Positions 9,211 through 18,500 are shown, counted from the stretch's first letter. The stretch: 64,000 bases of DNA from Chloroflexota bacterium (GCA_009840625.1 VXNJ01000007.1:44581-108580); one strand, 5' to 3'. Numbers and translations are program-made. The notes: generated from the letters alone by a model not told the origin.

Positions 9211-9785
9211 CGGGCATCGCCCCAGAAATCGTCGGGGTCGACCTTGCCCAGGGCGTCGGTCTGGTAGGCGTCGATCGGGAAGTCCGGCCCCTCGAGCGGG
9301 AAATCCTTGCGCATCGGAAACCAGGGGTACGGCTGCGGCATCAGGATCCGACGCAAGTCCGGGTGTCCGTCGAACTCGATCCCGAACATGTCGTAGCACT
9401 CGCGCTCCTGCCAGTCGGCGGTCAGATAGAGATCCGACACGGTCGGGGCGTTCTCGCCCATCGCAATGTCGGTCTTGAGGGCCATGAAGACGTTCTTGCT
9501 CAGCGACCGCAGGTGGTAGACGAGCTCGAATTCCCGCTCGCGCTCCGGCCAGTGGACAACGGTGATCGAGACAAGCAGCTTGAATTCGACGGCAGATTCA
9601 TCGCGCAGGGCTGCAATGGACCGGTGAAGGTCCTCAATACCGACCCGAACGCTCAGGTCGCCGCGGTCCCGCCAAACCGCGTCCTCGGGCGCAAAGGGAA
9701 GAGCGCCCCGGACCGCCGCTTCAAGCTCTTCGTCTGAGAGCTGCGGCGTGCGCGCGGTGGGGAGGAGGATCTCAGCGGACGACAA
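9207..9785 (-). CDS. nuoC: NADH-quinone oxidoreductase subunit C (30 kDa subunit)
   Basis: A 192-residue soluble subunit of the peripheral arm. The diagnostic ECYDMFGIEFDGHPDLRRILMP segment near the C-terminus is present (shown here to 20 residues or fewer as YDMFGIEFDGHPDLRRI). It is a separate NuoC, not a NuoCD fusion. The TTG start at 9785 lies three bases after the nuoA stop, and the gene ends in an ATGA overlap with nuoD. The immediate nuoA-nuoC junction shows directly that nuoB has been lost from its usual place between them. Confidence 0.95.
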   Translation of the reverse strand: MSSAEILLPTARTPQLSDEELEAAVRGALPFAPEDAVWRDRGDLSVRVGIEDLHRSIAALRDESAVEFKLLVSITVVHWPEREREFELVYHLRSLSKNVFMALKTDIAMGENAPTVSDLYLTADWQERECYDMFGIEFDGHPDLRRILMPQPYPWFPMRKDFPLEGPDFPIDAYQTDALGKVDPDDFWGDAR

Positions 9786-9788
9786 GGA

Positions 9789-10169
9789 TCAGCCTTCGTG
9801 TACCGCCCAGTCAAACACTCCCATCTTCCACGCCACCAGATCGGCCACGGCCAGAAAGACCACGAACAGGGTCATCAGCCCGGCCATGTACAGTTTTTCG
9901 CCCAATTCGGTGAGCGAGGCAAAGTGCACCGCCCACGGATAGAGGAATACGAGCTCAAGATCGAAGGCGACAAAAAGCATCGCAACCATGTAGAACTTCA
10001 CCTGGTGCTGGCCGCGGGTATCGCCGGTAGCCGGCATGCCCGATTCGTACGCTTCGAGCTTGGCCCCGACGTCCCGGTGGGGCCTCAATATCCCTGCCCC
10101 AACCAGGCTGGCCACCGCGAATACGGTGATCACGACGGCCATCAAAACCGGCCCTATGTAATTTGGCAA
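9789..10169 (-). CDS. nuoA: NADH-quinone oxidoreductase subunit A, first gene of the nuo run
   Basis: A 126-residue protein with three transmembrane helices and the KFYMVAMLFVAFDLELVFLY segment that defines NuoA (ND3), containing the conserved acidic pair in FDLE. The YESGMP motif precedes it, matching the family's YECG/YESG loop near the quinone site. The start is TTG at 10169 with a GGGAG ribosome-binding site four bases upstream. As the first gene of the minus-strand run it should lie next to the operon promoter in 10170-10365. Confidence 0.95.
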   Translation of the reverse strand: MPNYIGPVLMAVVITVFAVASLVGAGILRPHRDVGAKLEAYESGMPATGDTRGQHQVKFYMVAMLFVAFDLELVFLYPWAVHFASLTELGEKLYMAGLMTLFVVFLAVADLVAWKMGVFDWAVHEG

Positions 10170-10365
10170 TCAGCTCCCGGCTTTCGCTGCATAAGTCGGT
10201 TGCGGAAAATAATCGGTTGAAAGCGCCCGAAATTCTATTCCCAGACCAGATTGCGATTCTTCGCCTCGCGGGGTTCGCAAGCCTGGTTCGGAAACGTTTA
10301 TTGGCGGGCGTAAACCGTCGACTCATGTAAGGGAATGCCCTTTTGAAGGCCAAGGAGGCGCAGCG
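10170..10365. promoter_or_regulatory. Divergent intergenic region between nuoA and hyuA
   Basis: The 196-base spacer separates the leftward nuo operon from the rightward hyuA-midA pair, so promoters for both should lie here. Just before hyuA there is a perfect AAGGAGG ribosome-binding site at 10352-10358. I found no convincing -35/-10 pair by eye and no clear operator. Confidence 0.4.
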
Positions 10366-12339
10366 CTGCGCGTAGGCGTCGACGTGGGCGGCACCTTCAC
10401 GGACCTGATTGCGTTTGGCGAAGATGGACCGCGGATCGGAAAAGTTCCGACCGCCGCCCCGGATCCAAGCGTCGGGGTGATTCAGGGCGTAAAAGACCTT
10501 GGAGTGAATTCGCCCGACGCGATCCTCCACGGTTCCACCGTGGCCACGAACGCGTTGCTGGAGCGCAAGGGGGCCAGGGTGGGGCTGGTTACGACCCGAG
10601 GGTTCGGGGATGTGTTGGAGATCGGCCGCCAGAACCGGCCGCGGCTGTACGAGATCGAACCGCAAAAACCGGCGCCGCTGATCCCCGGAGAACTGCGTTT
10701 TGAGCTGACCGAGCGCACGGCCGCAGACGGGACCGCGTTGGTGCGGCCGGATCCCGACGAACTGGAACAGCTTGCCCGGAGGCTGCTTGCCGCCCGCGTC
10801 GAAGCCGTGGCAATCTGTTTTCTCCACTCCTACGCGAACCCGGAAAACGAACGAATCGCCGCCGCAGTGCTGAAAGGCGCCGGATTGCCGCGCGTGTCGA
10901 TCTCGGCGGAAGTCTTGCCGGAATTTCGCGAATACGAACGAACCTCGACGGTCGCCGCCAACGCCTATCTGGCCGAACCGGTCGAGCGCTACCTGCACAC
11001 ACTGCGCCGTGACGCCTCCGGACCGCTCTGGATAGTCCAGTCCAACGGCGGTTTGCTGACTACCGAGGAGACCGCCCAGCTTCCGGTTCGCACGGTGCTT
11101 TCAGGTCCGGCTGGAGGGGTGACGGGGGCGATCTGGTCAGCGGGCGCTTCCGGCTATTCCGAAATCGTCACCTTTGACATGGGTGGAACCTCCACCGATG
11201 TCTCGCTTTGTCCCGGAGGGCCGCTGCACACAAATTCGGGAGTGGTTGGCCAGGTCCCGATTTCGATCGACATGATCGACATCCATACCGTAGGCGCGGG
11301 AGGCGGCTCCATTGCCTGGGTCGACGATGGCGGCGCTCTAAAGGTCGGGCCGCGGTCGGCGGGATCCGAGCCCGGTCCGGCATGCTACGGGCGGGGCGGG
11401 GTTCTGCCGACCGTGTCCGACGCAAACCTGGTGCTCGGGCGCCTGCCCGCTGGCGTAAGGCTGGGCGGCCGCATGGAGTTGGATCTCGCCCGGGCGATTT
11501 CGGCAATTCAATCGTTGAATGAACAGCTTCCCGGACCCGACATCGAGCCTGTCGAAATCGCCGCCGCCGTCCTCGATCTGGCCAACGCCAACATGGAAAG
11601 CGCGTTGCGACTTATCACCATCGAACGTGGTTTCGACCCGCGGGACTTTGCCCTGGTCGCATTCGGCGGCGCAGGTCCGTTGCACGCCTGTGAATTGGCC
11701 GAGCGCCTGCGCATCAAGTCCGTACTCGTCCCTCCGCATCCAGGAGTGCTATCGGCGCTCGGTGCCCTGGTGGCGAATCGTGTCCGGTCTTATTCGCGGA
11801 CCGTCATGTTGCCGGGAAATTCAGGCTCAAAGGACCGGTTGATCGAAATCGCGGACGACCTGGCCGAGCTCGCCAGGAAGGATCTTGCCTCCGATGGCGT
11901 CCCGCGACTGGTGTTCGGCCTGGATATTCGCTACGAAGGTCAGTCGTTCGAATTGACCGTTCCCTGGGACACCGATTCGATCTCCGGTCCGATTGACCGC
12001 TTCCACCGTGCCCACGATCGCCGCTATTCCTATTCGCTGCCGGGACATCCGGTTCAAATCGTTTCGATTCGACTCGACGGGATAGTTAAAACCGACGCCC
12101 CGCTTGCGGCGGCAGTTGCGCAAAGGCAAGGCGATCCTGCCTCTTCGGCAACCGTTCGGTCGTACTTCGACTCAAAAGTGCACGACACGCCCGTGTACCG
12201 ACGCGAGGTTCTGGGATCGGGTCACATGATTTCGGGGCCGGCGATCGTCACCCAGGACGACTGCACGACTGTGGTGGCGCCAGGCTGGCTGGCCCGCATG
12301 GATGATGCCGGAACTCTGGTGATTTCGCAGCGGGGCTGA
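10366..12339 (+). CDS. hyuA: Hydantoinase/oxoprolinase family protein, HyuA type
   Basis: An ASKHA-fold ATPase subunit of the hydantoinase A/5-oxoprolinase family, about 657 residues. Seen: phosphate-1 loop VGVDVGGTFTDL at the extreme N-terminus, GSTVATNALLERKG, a second nucleotide loop FDMGGTSTDVSL (about residue 270), and GAGGGSIAW. Relatives use ATP to open cyclic imides such as hydantoins or 5-oxoproline, usually with a HyuB partner; no hyuB lies nearby. I place the start at CTG 10366, because AAGGAGG sits seven bases upstream and the phosphate loop would be cut by the next in-frame GTG (10384). No ATG, GTG or TTG in frame fits better. midA follows after two bases, so the two are an operon. 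Confidence 0.9.
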   Translation: MRVGVDVGGTFTDLIAFGEDGPRIGKVPTAAPDPSVGVIQGVKDLGVNSPDAILHGSTVATNALLERKGARVGLVTTRGFGDVLEIGRQNRPRLYEIEPQKPAPLIPGELRFELTERTAADGTALVRPDPDELEQLARRLLAARVEAVAICFLHSYANPENERIAAAVLKGAGLPRVSISAEVLPEFREYERTSTVAANAYLAEPVERYLHTLRRDASGPLWIVQSNGGLLTTEETAQLPVRTVLSGPAGGVTGAIWSAGASGYSEIVTFDMGGTSTDVSLCPGGPLHTNSGVVGQVPISIDMIDIHTVGAGGGSIAWVDDGGALKVGPRSAGSEPGPACYGRGGVLPTVSDANLVLGRLPAGVRLGGRMELDLARAISAIQSLNEQLPGPDIEPVEIAAAVLDLANANMESALRLITIERGFDPRDFALVAFGGAGPLHACELAERLRIKSVLVPPHPGVLSALGALVANRVRSYSRTVMLPGNSGSKDRLIEIADDLAELARKDLASDGVPRLVFGLDIRYEGQSFELTVPWDTDSISGPIDRFHRAHDRRYSYSLPGHPVQIVSIRLDGIVKTDAPLAAAVAQRQGDPASSATVRSYFDSKVHDTPVYRREVLGSGHMISGPAIVTQDDCTTVVAPGWLARMDDAGTLVISQRG

Positions 12340-12341
12340 CC

Positions 12342-13427
12342 TTGGCCAATCCGCTGGCCGCCAAGCTGGCCGAAGAGATCGAATCAATAGGCCCGATCGG
12401 GTTCGAACGGTTCATGGCCGCCGCCCTTTACGATCCTGAATTCGGCTATTACATGGGTGCCGGGAACCCTGACCTCGACTACCGGACCGCGGTTGACACC
12501 CACCCGCTCTTTGCGGCGATGTTCGCCCGGCATTTGGACAAAGCTTGGCATGAATTAGGTTGCCCGGAACCGTTCAGCGTTCTGGAGCTCGGCTCGGGGA
12601 CGGGATCAATGGCCGCTGCGGTCTACCGAATCGCCCGCGAATTGCCCTGGGGAGGAAGCCTTGTCTGGACCGGCGTTGAAATCGGGCCCTCTCGCCGCCG
12701 CGCGGCCCAGCTTTCGTGCCCCCGCGCGCGCTGCGTTTCTAATTTCAAGCAGCTCGAATCGCGTTCTTGCGGCGTGGTTTTCGCCAACGAGTACCTGGAC
12801 GCCTGGCCGTTCAAGCTGGCAAGGCGCGGTGACTCCGGATGGCTCGAAAAGCGGGTGGGAGTTGCCGAAAGTGGATCTTTGGTCTTCGTTGATGCGTCAG
12901 CCGATCTGGAGCTGGAGGATTACTGCCGGCGCTGGGGTGAAGCCATTCCCGTCGGCGGAATGATCGAAGCGCGCACCGACTTGGACGGCATTTTTGCCGA
13001 GCTGGCGACCAAATTTCAGCGATCGAAAGCCATCTTTGTCGACTACGGGGGATCCGCACGAGAAGTGCATTCGTTGCGCCTGTCTTCGGGGACCGCGCTT
13101 GCCTACCGGGGCATGCGGGTCTCCGAAGACCTGCTCGCCGACCCTGGACTTCAGGACCTGACCGCCCACGTGAATTTCGACGCGGTGTCCGAGAGCGCCG
13201 GCCGATTCGGGTTCAGAACGCGCCGGATCACTACTCAGGCCCAGAACCTTATAGAACTTGGTATCGGTTCCTACCTTCCCGCGCTCGCAGAAGGTACCGC
13301 GCCAGGCAGATCGCGCTACGAGGCAGAGCGCGATGCGATCAGCCGGTTGCTCGACCCGCGGCAAATGGGGTCTTTCAAAGTCCTCGAGCTTGAATTCGGA
13401 CCGGACGTTACCGGTGGCCCGGTTTAA
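12342..13427 (+). CDS. SAM-dependent methyltransferase, MidA/NDUFAF7 family
   Basis: A 361-residue protein of the MidA/NDUFAF7 (COG1565) family. The N-terminal signature GPIGFERFMAAALYDPEFGYY is present (here in two parts, GPIGFERFMAAALYD then PEFGYY), followed by the SAM-binding glycine loop VLELGSGTGSMA near residue 90, FANEYLDAWP (the family's N-E-x-x-D motif) and FVDYGG. The eukaryotic homologue symmetrically dimethylates an arginine of NDUFS2 (NuoD) during complex I assembly. Here it lies just across hyuA from nuoA, which suggests a role on NuoD; that link is inference. TTG start two bases after the hyuA stop. Its TAA overlaps the convergent serS stop (13424-13427). Confidence 0.85.
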   Translation: MANPLAAKLAEEIESIGPIGFERFMAAALYDPEFGYYMGAGNPDLDYRTAVDTHPLFAAMFARHLDKAWHELGCPEPFSVLELGSGTGSMAAAVYRIARELPWGGSLVWTGVEIGPSRRRAAQLSCPRARCVSNFKQLESRSCGVVFANEYLDAWPFKLARRGDSGWLEKRVGVAESGSLVFVDASADLELEDYCRRWGEAIPVGGMIEARTDLDGIFAELATKFQRSKAIFVDYGGSAREVHSLRLSSGTALAYRGMRVSEDLLADPGLQDLTAHVNFDAVSESAGRFGFRTRRITTQAQNLIELGIGSYLPALAEGTAPGRSRYEAERDAISRLLDPRQMGSFKVLELEFGPDVTGGPV

Positions 13428-14701
13428 CCCGCGGCGGTAATCTCGGCCTGGCCCAGTCGTTCCGCCAGCAATTCGGGCAATCGAATTGAACCGTCGGCCC
13501 GCTGAAAGTTCTCGATGATCGCCACGGTCAGGCGCGGCAGCGCCAATCCCGAACCATTGATCGTGTAGGGGTGGCGCACCCGGCCCGTTCCGCCACCGCG
13601 GCAGCGCAGGTTCATTCGCCGGGCCTGGAACTCGCCGAAGCAGGAAACCGACGAGACTTCAAGCCATCGCCCGGTTCCGGGCGCCCAAAGCTCGATATCG
13701 TACGTTTTCGCGCTGGCCAGCGAAAGATCGCCGGAACAAAGCTCAATCACCCGATAGGGAAGGCCGAGCAGCTTGACCGGCGCCAGCGCGTGCTCCAAGG
13801 TTTCCTCGAGTTCCGAGTAACCGGTCTCCGGCGAAGTGATCCGGACGAGCTCTACCTTGTCGAACTGGTGAACGCGCAACAGGCCCCTCGTTTCGGTCCC
13901 GGCAGCACCGGCCTCGCGCCGAAAACAGGGGGTCAGTGCTGCGAACTTCAGCGGGAGGGATTCTTCTGCAATGATCTCGTCGGCATATATGTTTGTCAGC
14001 GGGACCTCGGCGGTAGGTATGAGCCAGAGGTCCTCGGATGCGATCCGGTACTGGTCGTCGGCGAATTTCGGCAATTGACCGGTTCCGACCAGTGCCGAGC
14101 CTCGCACCAGCGCTGGTGGATAGACCTCGGTGTAACCGTGCTCCCGGGTCTGAAGGTCGAGCATCCAGTTCGAGAGCGCGCGTTGTAGCCGTGCTGATGC
14201 ACCAAAGTGAAGCCAGAACCCGGAACCCGAAAGCTTGGCCGACCGGGCAAAGTCAATCAGTCCCAGGTCCTCGGCCAGATCGACATGATTTCGGGGTTCG
14301 AATTCAAGTTCAGGAATGTTGCCGCCGTCGGTGACAGGGACATTCCCGGAGGCGTCGCTTCCAATCGGGGTCGTATCGTGCGGCGTATTCGGCAGTTCCA
14401 GCAAGGCCGCGTCTAATTCGTCGCTCACGGTTGCGATCGAATCTTTAAGCGGCTTTAGGGCTTCGGATGCCGCCCGGGTCCGGGCGATGAGCGCATCACG
14501 TTCGGATTTGTCCTTGACCGTTCCGATCGAACGCGAAGTGGATCGGACCTCGTGACGCTTCTGCTCAAGCTCGACCAGGATGCTGCGGCGCCTGCTGTCA
14601 AGTTCAAGCACCAGATCCAAGCTTGCTGCCGGGTGGCCTTTTGCTATCACCCCGGCCCTAACTGACTCGGCGTTCTCGCGCAGGAAGCGTAGCGAGTACA
14701 A
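13424..14701 (-). CDS. serS: Seryl-tRNA synthetase
   Basis: A 425-residue class II synthetase that charges tRNA-Ser and tRNA-Sec. The N-terminal coiled-coil arm (about residues 28-105), which contacts the long variable arm of tRNA-Ser, is visible as alternating charged heptads. Motif 2 FRREAGAAGTETRGLLRVHQF (FRREAG...TRGLLRVHQF) and motif 3 GSGLALPRLTVAIIEN are intact. ATG at 14701, three bases after the lysS stop, so it is co-transcribed with lysS. The protein has the family's normal length. Confidence 0.97.
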   Translation of the reverse strand: MYSLRFLRENAESVRAGVIAKGHPAASLDLVLELDSRRRSILVELEQKRHEVRSTSRSIGTVKDKSERDALIARTRAASEALKPLKDSIATVSDELDAALLELPNTPHDTTPIGSDASGNVPVTDGGNIPELEFEPRNHVDLAEDLGLIDFARSAKLSGSGFWLHFGASARLQRALSNWMLDLQTREHGYTEVYPPALVRGSALVGTGQLPKFADDQYRIASEDLWLIPTAEVPLTNIYADEIIAEESLPLKFAALTPCFRREAGAAGTETRGLLRVHQFDKVELVRITSPETGYSELEETLEHALAPVKLLGLPYRVIELCSGDLSLASAKTYDIELWAPGTGRWLEVSSVSCFGEFQARRMNLRCRGGGTGRVRHPYTINGSGLALPRLTVAIIENFQRADGSIRLPELLAERLGQAEITAAG

Positions 14702-14704
14702 GTT

Positions 14705-16159
14705 CTACTGCGGGTCTGAGCGAAGTTGCGGGAAAAGCACAACCTCGCGAAAATGTCGCGCCCCGGTGACCAGCATCACCAGCCGGTCAATGCCCACGCC
14801 GAGGCCCCCGGTCGGTGGCATGCCCTGCTCGAGCGCCGTGATGAACTCTTCGTCCACCGGATGGGCGTCGGGATCTCCACCGTACTGATCTTCGAACCTG
14901 CGTCGCTGTTCGATCGGATCGGTCAACTCACTGTAGCCGTTGGCAATTTCCATGCCGCGCACAAATGCCTCGACCTTGGCAACGTACCGATCCGATCCAG
15001 GGGCTCGCTTGGCGAGCGGTGCAAATTCGAGCGGGTAGTCGTAGATGAAAACGGGATTGGTGATTTCGGGGACGATTGCCTGGTCGAGGATCTTGTCGTA
15101 GACCTTGCCGATGCCCTGCTCGGGATCAGCATCGACCCGGCTGGTGCGAACCGCCGCGGCGAGTGAATGGGGATCATCAAATTCCTCGATATCCAGTCCG
15201 GTTGCATCGAGCACGGCTTCCCGGAATTTGATGCGCGGCCAAGGAGGCGAAAGATCGATTGAATCGGAGTTTTCGCCGCCGTGGATGACCGCCGACCCAT
15301 TGACCGCACGTGCGGCTTCGGCGACCATCAATTCGGTCAACTCCATCACGTCGTTGTAGTCGGCAAACGCCTGATAGCACTCGAGCATCGTAAATTCCGG
15401 CCCGTGGGTGCGGTCGATCCCCTCGTTGCGAAAGTCCTTGCAGATCTCGTAGACGCGCTCGAATCCGCCGACGATCAATCGTTTCAGATACAACTCGTCT
15501 GAAATTCGAAGATAGTATTCGCGGTCCAGTGCGTTGTAGCGGGTGGTGAATGGCTGGGCTGCCGCACCTCCGTAAACCGGTTGCAGCGTGGGTGTCTCAA
15601 CCTCCAGGAAGCCGCGGCCATCGAGAAACGCGCGCACTTGGGAAATGACCCTTGTCCTGGTTTTGAAGATCCGACGCGAATCCTCGTTGGCAATCAGGTC
15701 CAGGTGCCGACGCCGGTAGCGCGTTTCAACGTCGCGCAATCCGTGGTATTTCTCCGGCAACGGGCGCAGCGCTTTGGCGAGTAACTGAATGCTCGCCACT
15801 CGCAGGGTCGCCTGTCCGGTACGGGTGAGGAACATTTCCCCATCGACTCCAACGACGTCGCCAACATCGGCCCAGCCAAGGGTCGCGGCGTAGGCATCGG
15901 GGCCGAGCACTTTGCGCGAAAGCAGCAATTGCAGGCGCGTTCCTTCGGAGTCGATATCGGCGAACGCGCCGCCGCCGAACGAGGAAATTCGCGTTAATCG
16001 TCCCGCGACTCGGCAGTGCCCGAGTTCGCCTTGTTCGTCCCACTCGGCGACCGCTTCCGCCAATTGGTGCGTCGGCTTGAAACCGTCTGGGTAGGGGTCG
16101 CCGACGTCGGCGAGCTTGGCCCGGCGCTGGGCGATCAGGCGGTCTTCGGTGCCGTTCAT
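14705..16159 (-). CDS. lysS: Lysyl-tRNA synthetase, class II
   Basis: A 484-residue class IIb synthetase. It has an N-terminal OB-fold anticodon-binding domain (about residues 50-150: VAGRLTRISSFGGGAFADI) and a catalytic domain with motif 2 FRNEGIDRTHGPEFTMLECYQAFADY (FRNEGIDRTHGPEFTMLE) and motif 3 GLGVGIDRLVML. The domain order and length are those of bacterial LysS. The gene lies 34 bases downstream of greA and directly upstream of serS, and greA-lysS is a common bacterial pairing. Confidence 0.97.
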   Translation of the reverse strand: MNGTEDRLIAQRRAKLADVGDPYPDGFKPTHQLAEAVAEWDEQGELGHCRVAGRLTRISSFGGGAFADIDSEGTRLQLLLSRKVLGPDAYAATLGWADVGDVVGVDGEMFLTRTGQATLRVASIQLLAKALRPLPEKYHGLRDVETRYRRRHLDLIANEDSRRIFKTRTRVISQVRAFLDGRGFLEVETPTLQPVYGGAAAQPFTTRYNALDREYYLRISDELYLKRLIVGGFERVYEICKDFRNEGIDRTHGPEFTMLECYQAFADYNDVMELTELMVAEAARAVNGSAVIHGGENSDSIDLSPPWPRIKFREAVLDATGLDIEEFDDPHSLAAAVRTSRVDADPEQGIGKVYDKILDQAIVPEITNPVFIYDYPLEFAPLAKRAPGSDRYVAKVEAFVRGMEIANGYSELTDPIEQRRRFEDQYGGDPDAHPVDEEFITALEQGMPPTGGLGVGIDRLVMLVTGARHFREVVLFPQLRSDPQ

Positions 16160-16193
16160 GCCGGACTGGTGGTAACCACCGCTCTGGCGCGGC

Positions 16194-16655
16194 TTACCAG
16201 ACCCTTATCACTTCGTATTCGACTTTGCGCCCCGGCGCCTTGAAACTCACGCTCTCGCCGGCCTTGGCGCCAAGCAGCGCGCGGGCAGCCGGAGAGTCGT
16301 TGGAAATCCTGCCGTTTGGGGGGTCGATTTCCGCCGAACCAACAATCGTGAAGGTGCGCTCACGTCCGCGATCGTCGCGGACCTGCACCGATCCCCCAAT
16401 AGAAACCTGGGTCGCGTCGTGGCTGTCGATGATCGTGGCCGAGTTGAGGATTTCTCGGATTTCCTCGATTCGGCCTTCGCACGAAGCCAATTCGTCCTTG
16501 GCTATGTCGTGCTCGCCGCCGCCCTCGTGCTCGCCTGATTGCTGGTGTTCCTCGATCCTCTTCGAAATCAAGGGGCGGCGAACCGTGACCAGCTCTTCGA
16601 GTTCAGCCTCGAGAGATTGTTTTCCGGTGGGCGTGAGGATGACCGACGGCGGCAT
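16194..16655 (-). CDS. greA: Transcription elongation factor GreA
   Basis: A 153-residue protein of normal GreA length. It has an N-terminal antiparallel coiled coil (about residues 8-75) with the acidic tip region GEHEGGGEHDIAKDE, which reaches into the RNA polymerase secondary channel to stimulate cleavage of backtracked RNA. The C-terminal FKBP-like domain carries ISNDSPAARALLGAKAGE, the family signature. It leads the greA-lysS-serS run; the 238-base spacer to guaB (16656-16893) should hold its promoter. Confidence 0.95.
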   Translation of the reverse strand: MPPSVILTPTGKQSLEAELEELVTVRRPLISKRIEEHQQSGEHEGGGEHDIAKDELASCEGRIEEIREILNSATIIDSHDATQVSIGGSVQVRDDRGRERTFTIVGSAEIDPPNGRISNDSPAARALLGAKAGESVSFKAPGRKVEYEVIRVW

Positions 16656-16893
16656 TGGGAATTCCTGGAAGGGGGTGATGCGGGCGAGCGGCGGCTAGGC
16701 ATCGCTCGGCCGGCCAATCAGAAAGAGATTTTAGAAAATCCCCGGATATGTGCCGACGTTACATGGTTGGCCGGGTTAGTAATCACATTGCGAACCCCTT
16801 GGCGTGCGTGGCCCGAGGCTTTGACAGAGAAGGTTCCCAGCAACTAGTCCAATAGATCGGCCAATTCAACTGACCGGCAATATCGGCCCGCGG

Positions 16894-18381
16894 CTAAGGG
16901 ATTGATGGACGACGGACCTGGTAGTTGGGCGCTTCCTTGGTAATGAGCACATCGTGTGGATGGCTCTCTTCGAGGCCGGCCGATGACATGGTCAGGAATT
17001 TGGCGGTGGTCTTTAATTCGGAGACCGAGGCGGCGCCACAGTAACCCATTGCCTGTCGCAATCCGCCGGTCAGTTGGGCTACCGTAATCGCCAGCGCTCC
17101 GCGGTAAGGGATCTGGGCTTCGATTCCTTCAGCAACTAGTTTCTGATCGCTGCGTCCGTCGTCCTGGGCGTACCGGTCTTTGCTGAATCCGCGGGCGCGC
17201 ATGGCGCCGATCGAGCCCATGCCCCGGTAATCCTTGTAACGCTCGCCGTGGGTGAGAACGATCTCGCCAGGACTTTCATCGGTGCCGGCAAACAATCCGC
17301 CGATCATCACCGCATCAGCACCGGCGGCAATCGCCTTGGCCAGGTCTCCTGAGTAACGGATGCCGCCGTCGGCAATCAGTCCGACTCCATGCTCCGAGCA
17401 GACCTGGGCGGCATCGCTTATCGCCGTAACCTGCGGCACACCCACTCCGGCCACTACCCGCGTCGTGCAGATCGCGGACGGGCCGACCCCGACACGGATG
17501 CAGTCCGCGCCGGCCGCCACCAGATCGGCGGCCCCTCCTGATGTGGCTACGTTCCCGGCGATAATTGTCGTTTCGACATTAGATTTGAGCCATTCGGTCA
17601 TTTCCAGTACGCGGCGGCTGTGCCCGTGAGCCGTATCGCAGACTATTACGTCTACTCCGCGTTCCGCCAGGGCTATCGCCCTGTCTCTGGCCTGCTCACC
17701 CACGCCCACGGCGGCTGCGACCACCAAACGCCCGTGGTCGTCGAAAACGGCGCTCGGGTACTGGCGACGCTTGGAGAGGTCTTTGACCGTAATAAGTCCG
17801 CGCAAGTTGTTCTGCCCGTCGACCACGAGCAGTTTTTCGACACGGTGCTGGTGAAGGATCGCCTCGGCGTCTTCCAACTGGGTTCCCACTGGAACGGTTA
17901 CTAGGTTTTCGGATGTCATCAGGTCGCAGACCGGGGTGGTGCGGTCGTTGCAAAACCTGATGTCGCGATTCGTCAGAATGCCGCGCAGCTTGCCGTCCGC
18001 GCCGGTTATTGGAACCCCGGAGATTCGGTACCTTTGCATCAATTGGAGGGCGTCTTCGAGCAGCGCCTCCTCGCCGAGCGTTACCGGGTCGGAGATCATT
18101 CCCGACTGAGAGCGTTTGACGCGGTCAACCTCGGCCACCTGCTCCTCGATGGAGAGGTTGCGGTGGATTACCCCTAAACCGCCTTCGCGCGCCATGGCGA
18201 TTGCCATTTCCGCTTCGGTGACCGTATCCATTGGCGAAGAGATTAACGGGACATTTAGTTCCAGCCCTTCGGCCAGTACGGTGCCGACGTCGGTTTCGGC
18301 AGGCATCACATCCGAGCGAGCCGGCACCAGCAAGACGTCGTCGAAGGTGAAACCTGGTTCAATCGAACGACCGGAAGCCAT
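16894..18381 (-). CDS. guaB: Inosine-5'-monophosphate dehydrogenase
   Basis: A 495-residue enzyme that oxidises IMP to XMP, the committed step of GMP synthesis. Two CBS domains (about residues 95-210) interrupt the TIM barrel. The catalytic loop [20 protein letters not shown] contains the nucleophilic Cys, and the mobile flap has ARGFSKDRY followed by a conserved Arg-Gly. I start at ATG 18381 (MASGRS) rather than TTG 18387. This ATG shares its A with the TGA of a short upstream frame (TGATG), which hints at translational coupling. Confidence 0.97.
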   Translation of the reverse strand: MASGRSIEPGFTFDDVLLVPARSDVMPAETDVGTVLAEGLELNVPLISSPMDTVTEAEMAIAMAREGGLGVIHRNLSIEEQVAEVDRVKRSQSGMISDPVTLGEEALLEDALQLMQRYRISGVPITGADGKLRGILTNRDIRFCNDRTTPVCDLMTSENLVTVPVGTQLEDAEAILHQHRVEKLLVVDGQNNLRGLITVKDLSKRRQYPSAVFDDHGRLVVAAAVGVGEQARDRAIALAERGVDVIVCDTAHGHSRRVLEMTEWLKSNVETTIIAGNVATSGGAADLVAAGADCIRVGVGPSAICTTRVVAGVGVPQVTAISDAAQVCSEHGVGLIADGGIRYSGDLAKAIAAGADAVMIGGLFAGTDESPGEIVLTHGERYKDYRGMGSIGAMRARGFSKDRYAQDDGRSDQKLVAEGIEAQIPYRGALAITVAQLTGGLRQAMGYCGAASVSELKTTAKFLTMSSAGLEESHPHDVLITKEAPNYQVRRPSIP

Positions 18382-18500
18382 CAGCAATCGATCCCGCTCT
18401 GCGAAATTAGTTCAAAGATTGTCGACCCGAGTTCACGGCGAATTCGCCGCTGCATCGCGGCTTTGGCGAATTGGATGTTGGTATCTGGGTCGATCGCCAT
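18381..18500 (-). CDS. Possible 39-residue leader or small protein upstream of guaB
   Basis: Between prmC and guaB an ATG at 18500 opens a 39-codon frame ending in TGA at 18381-18383, overlapping the guaB ATG as TGATG. The predicted peptide begins MAIDPDTNIQFAKAAMQRR, is helical and amphipathic in look, and ends SGIDC. The frame is also open upstream of this ATG, so a longer version starting at a non-ATG codon is possible. I do not recognise a family. The precise coupling to guaB is the main support; no strong ribosome-binding site is visible. Confidence 0.3.
   Translation of the reverse strand: MAIDPDTNIQFAKAAMQRRIRRELGSTIFELISQSGIDC

Noticed and set aside
9955..10998. Long minus-strand open frame opposite hyuA and overlapping nuoA
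   Set aside because: It is the complement of two well-supported genes, low in hydrophobic residues and rich in Arg/Gly, as expected for antisense of GC-rich coding DNA.
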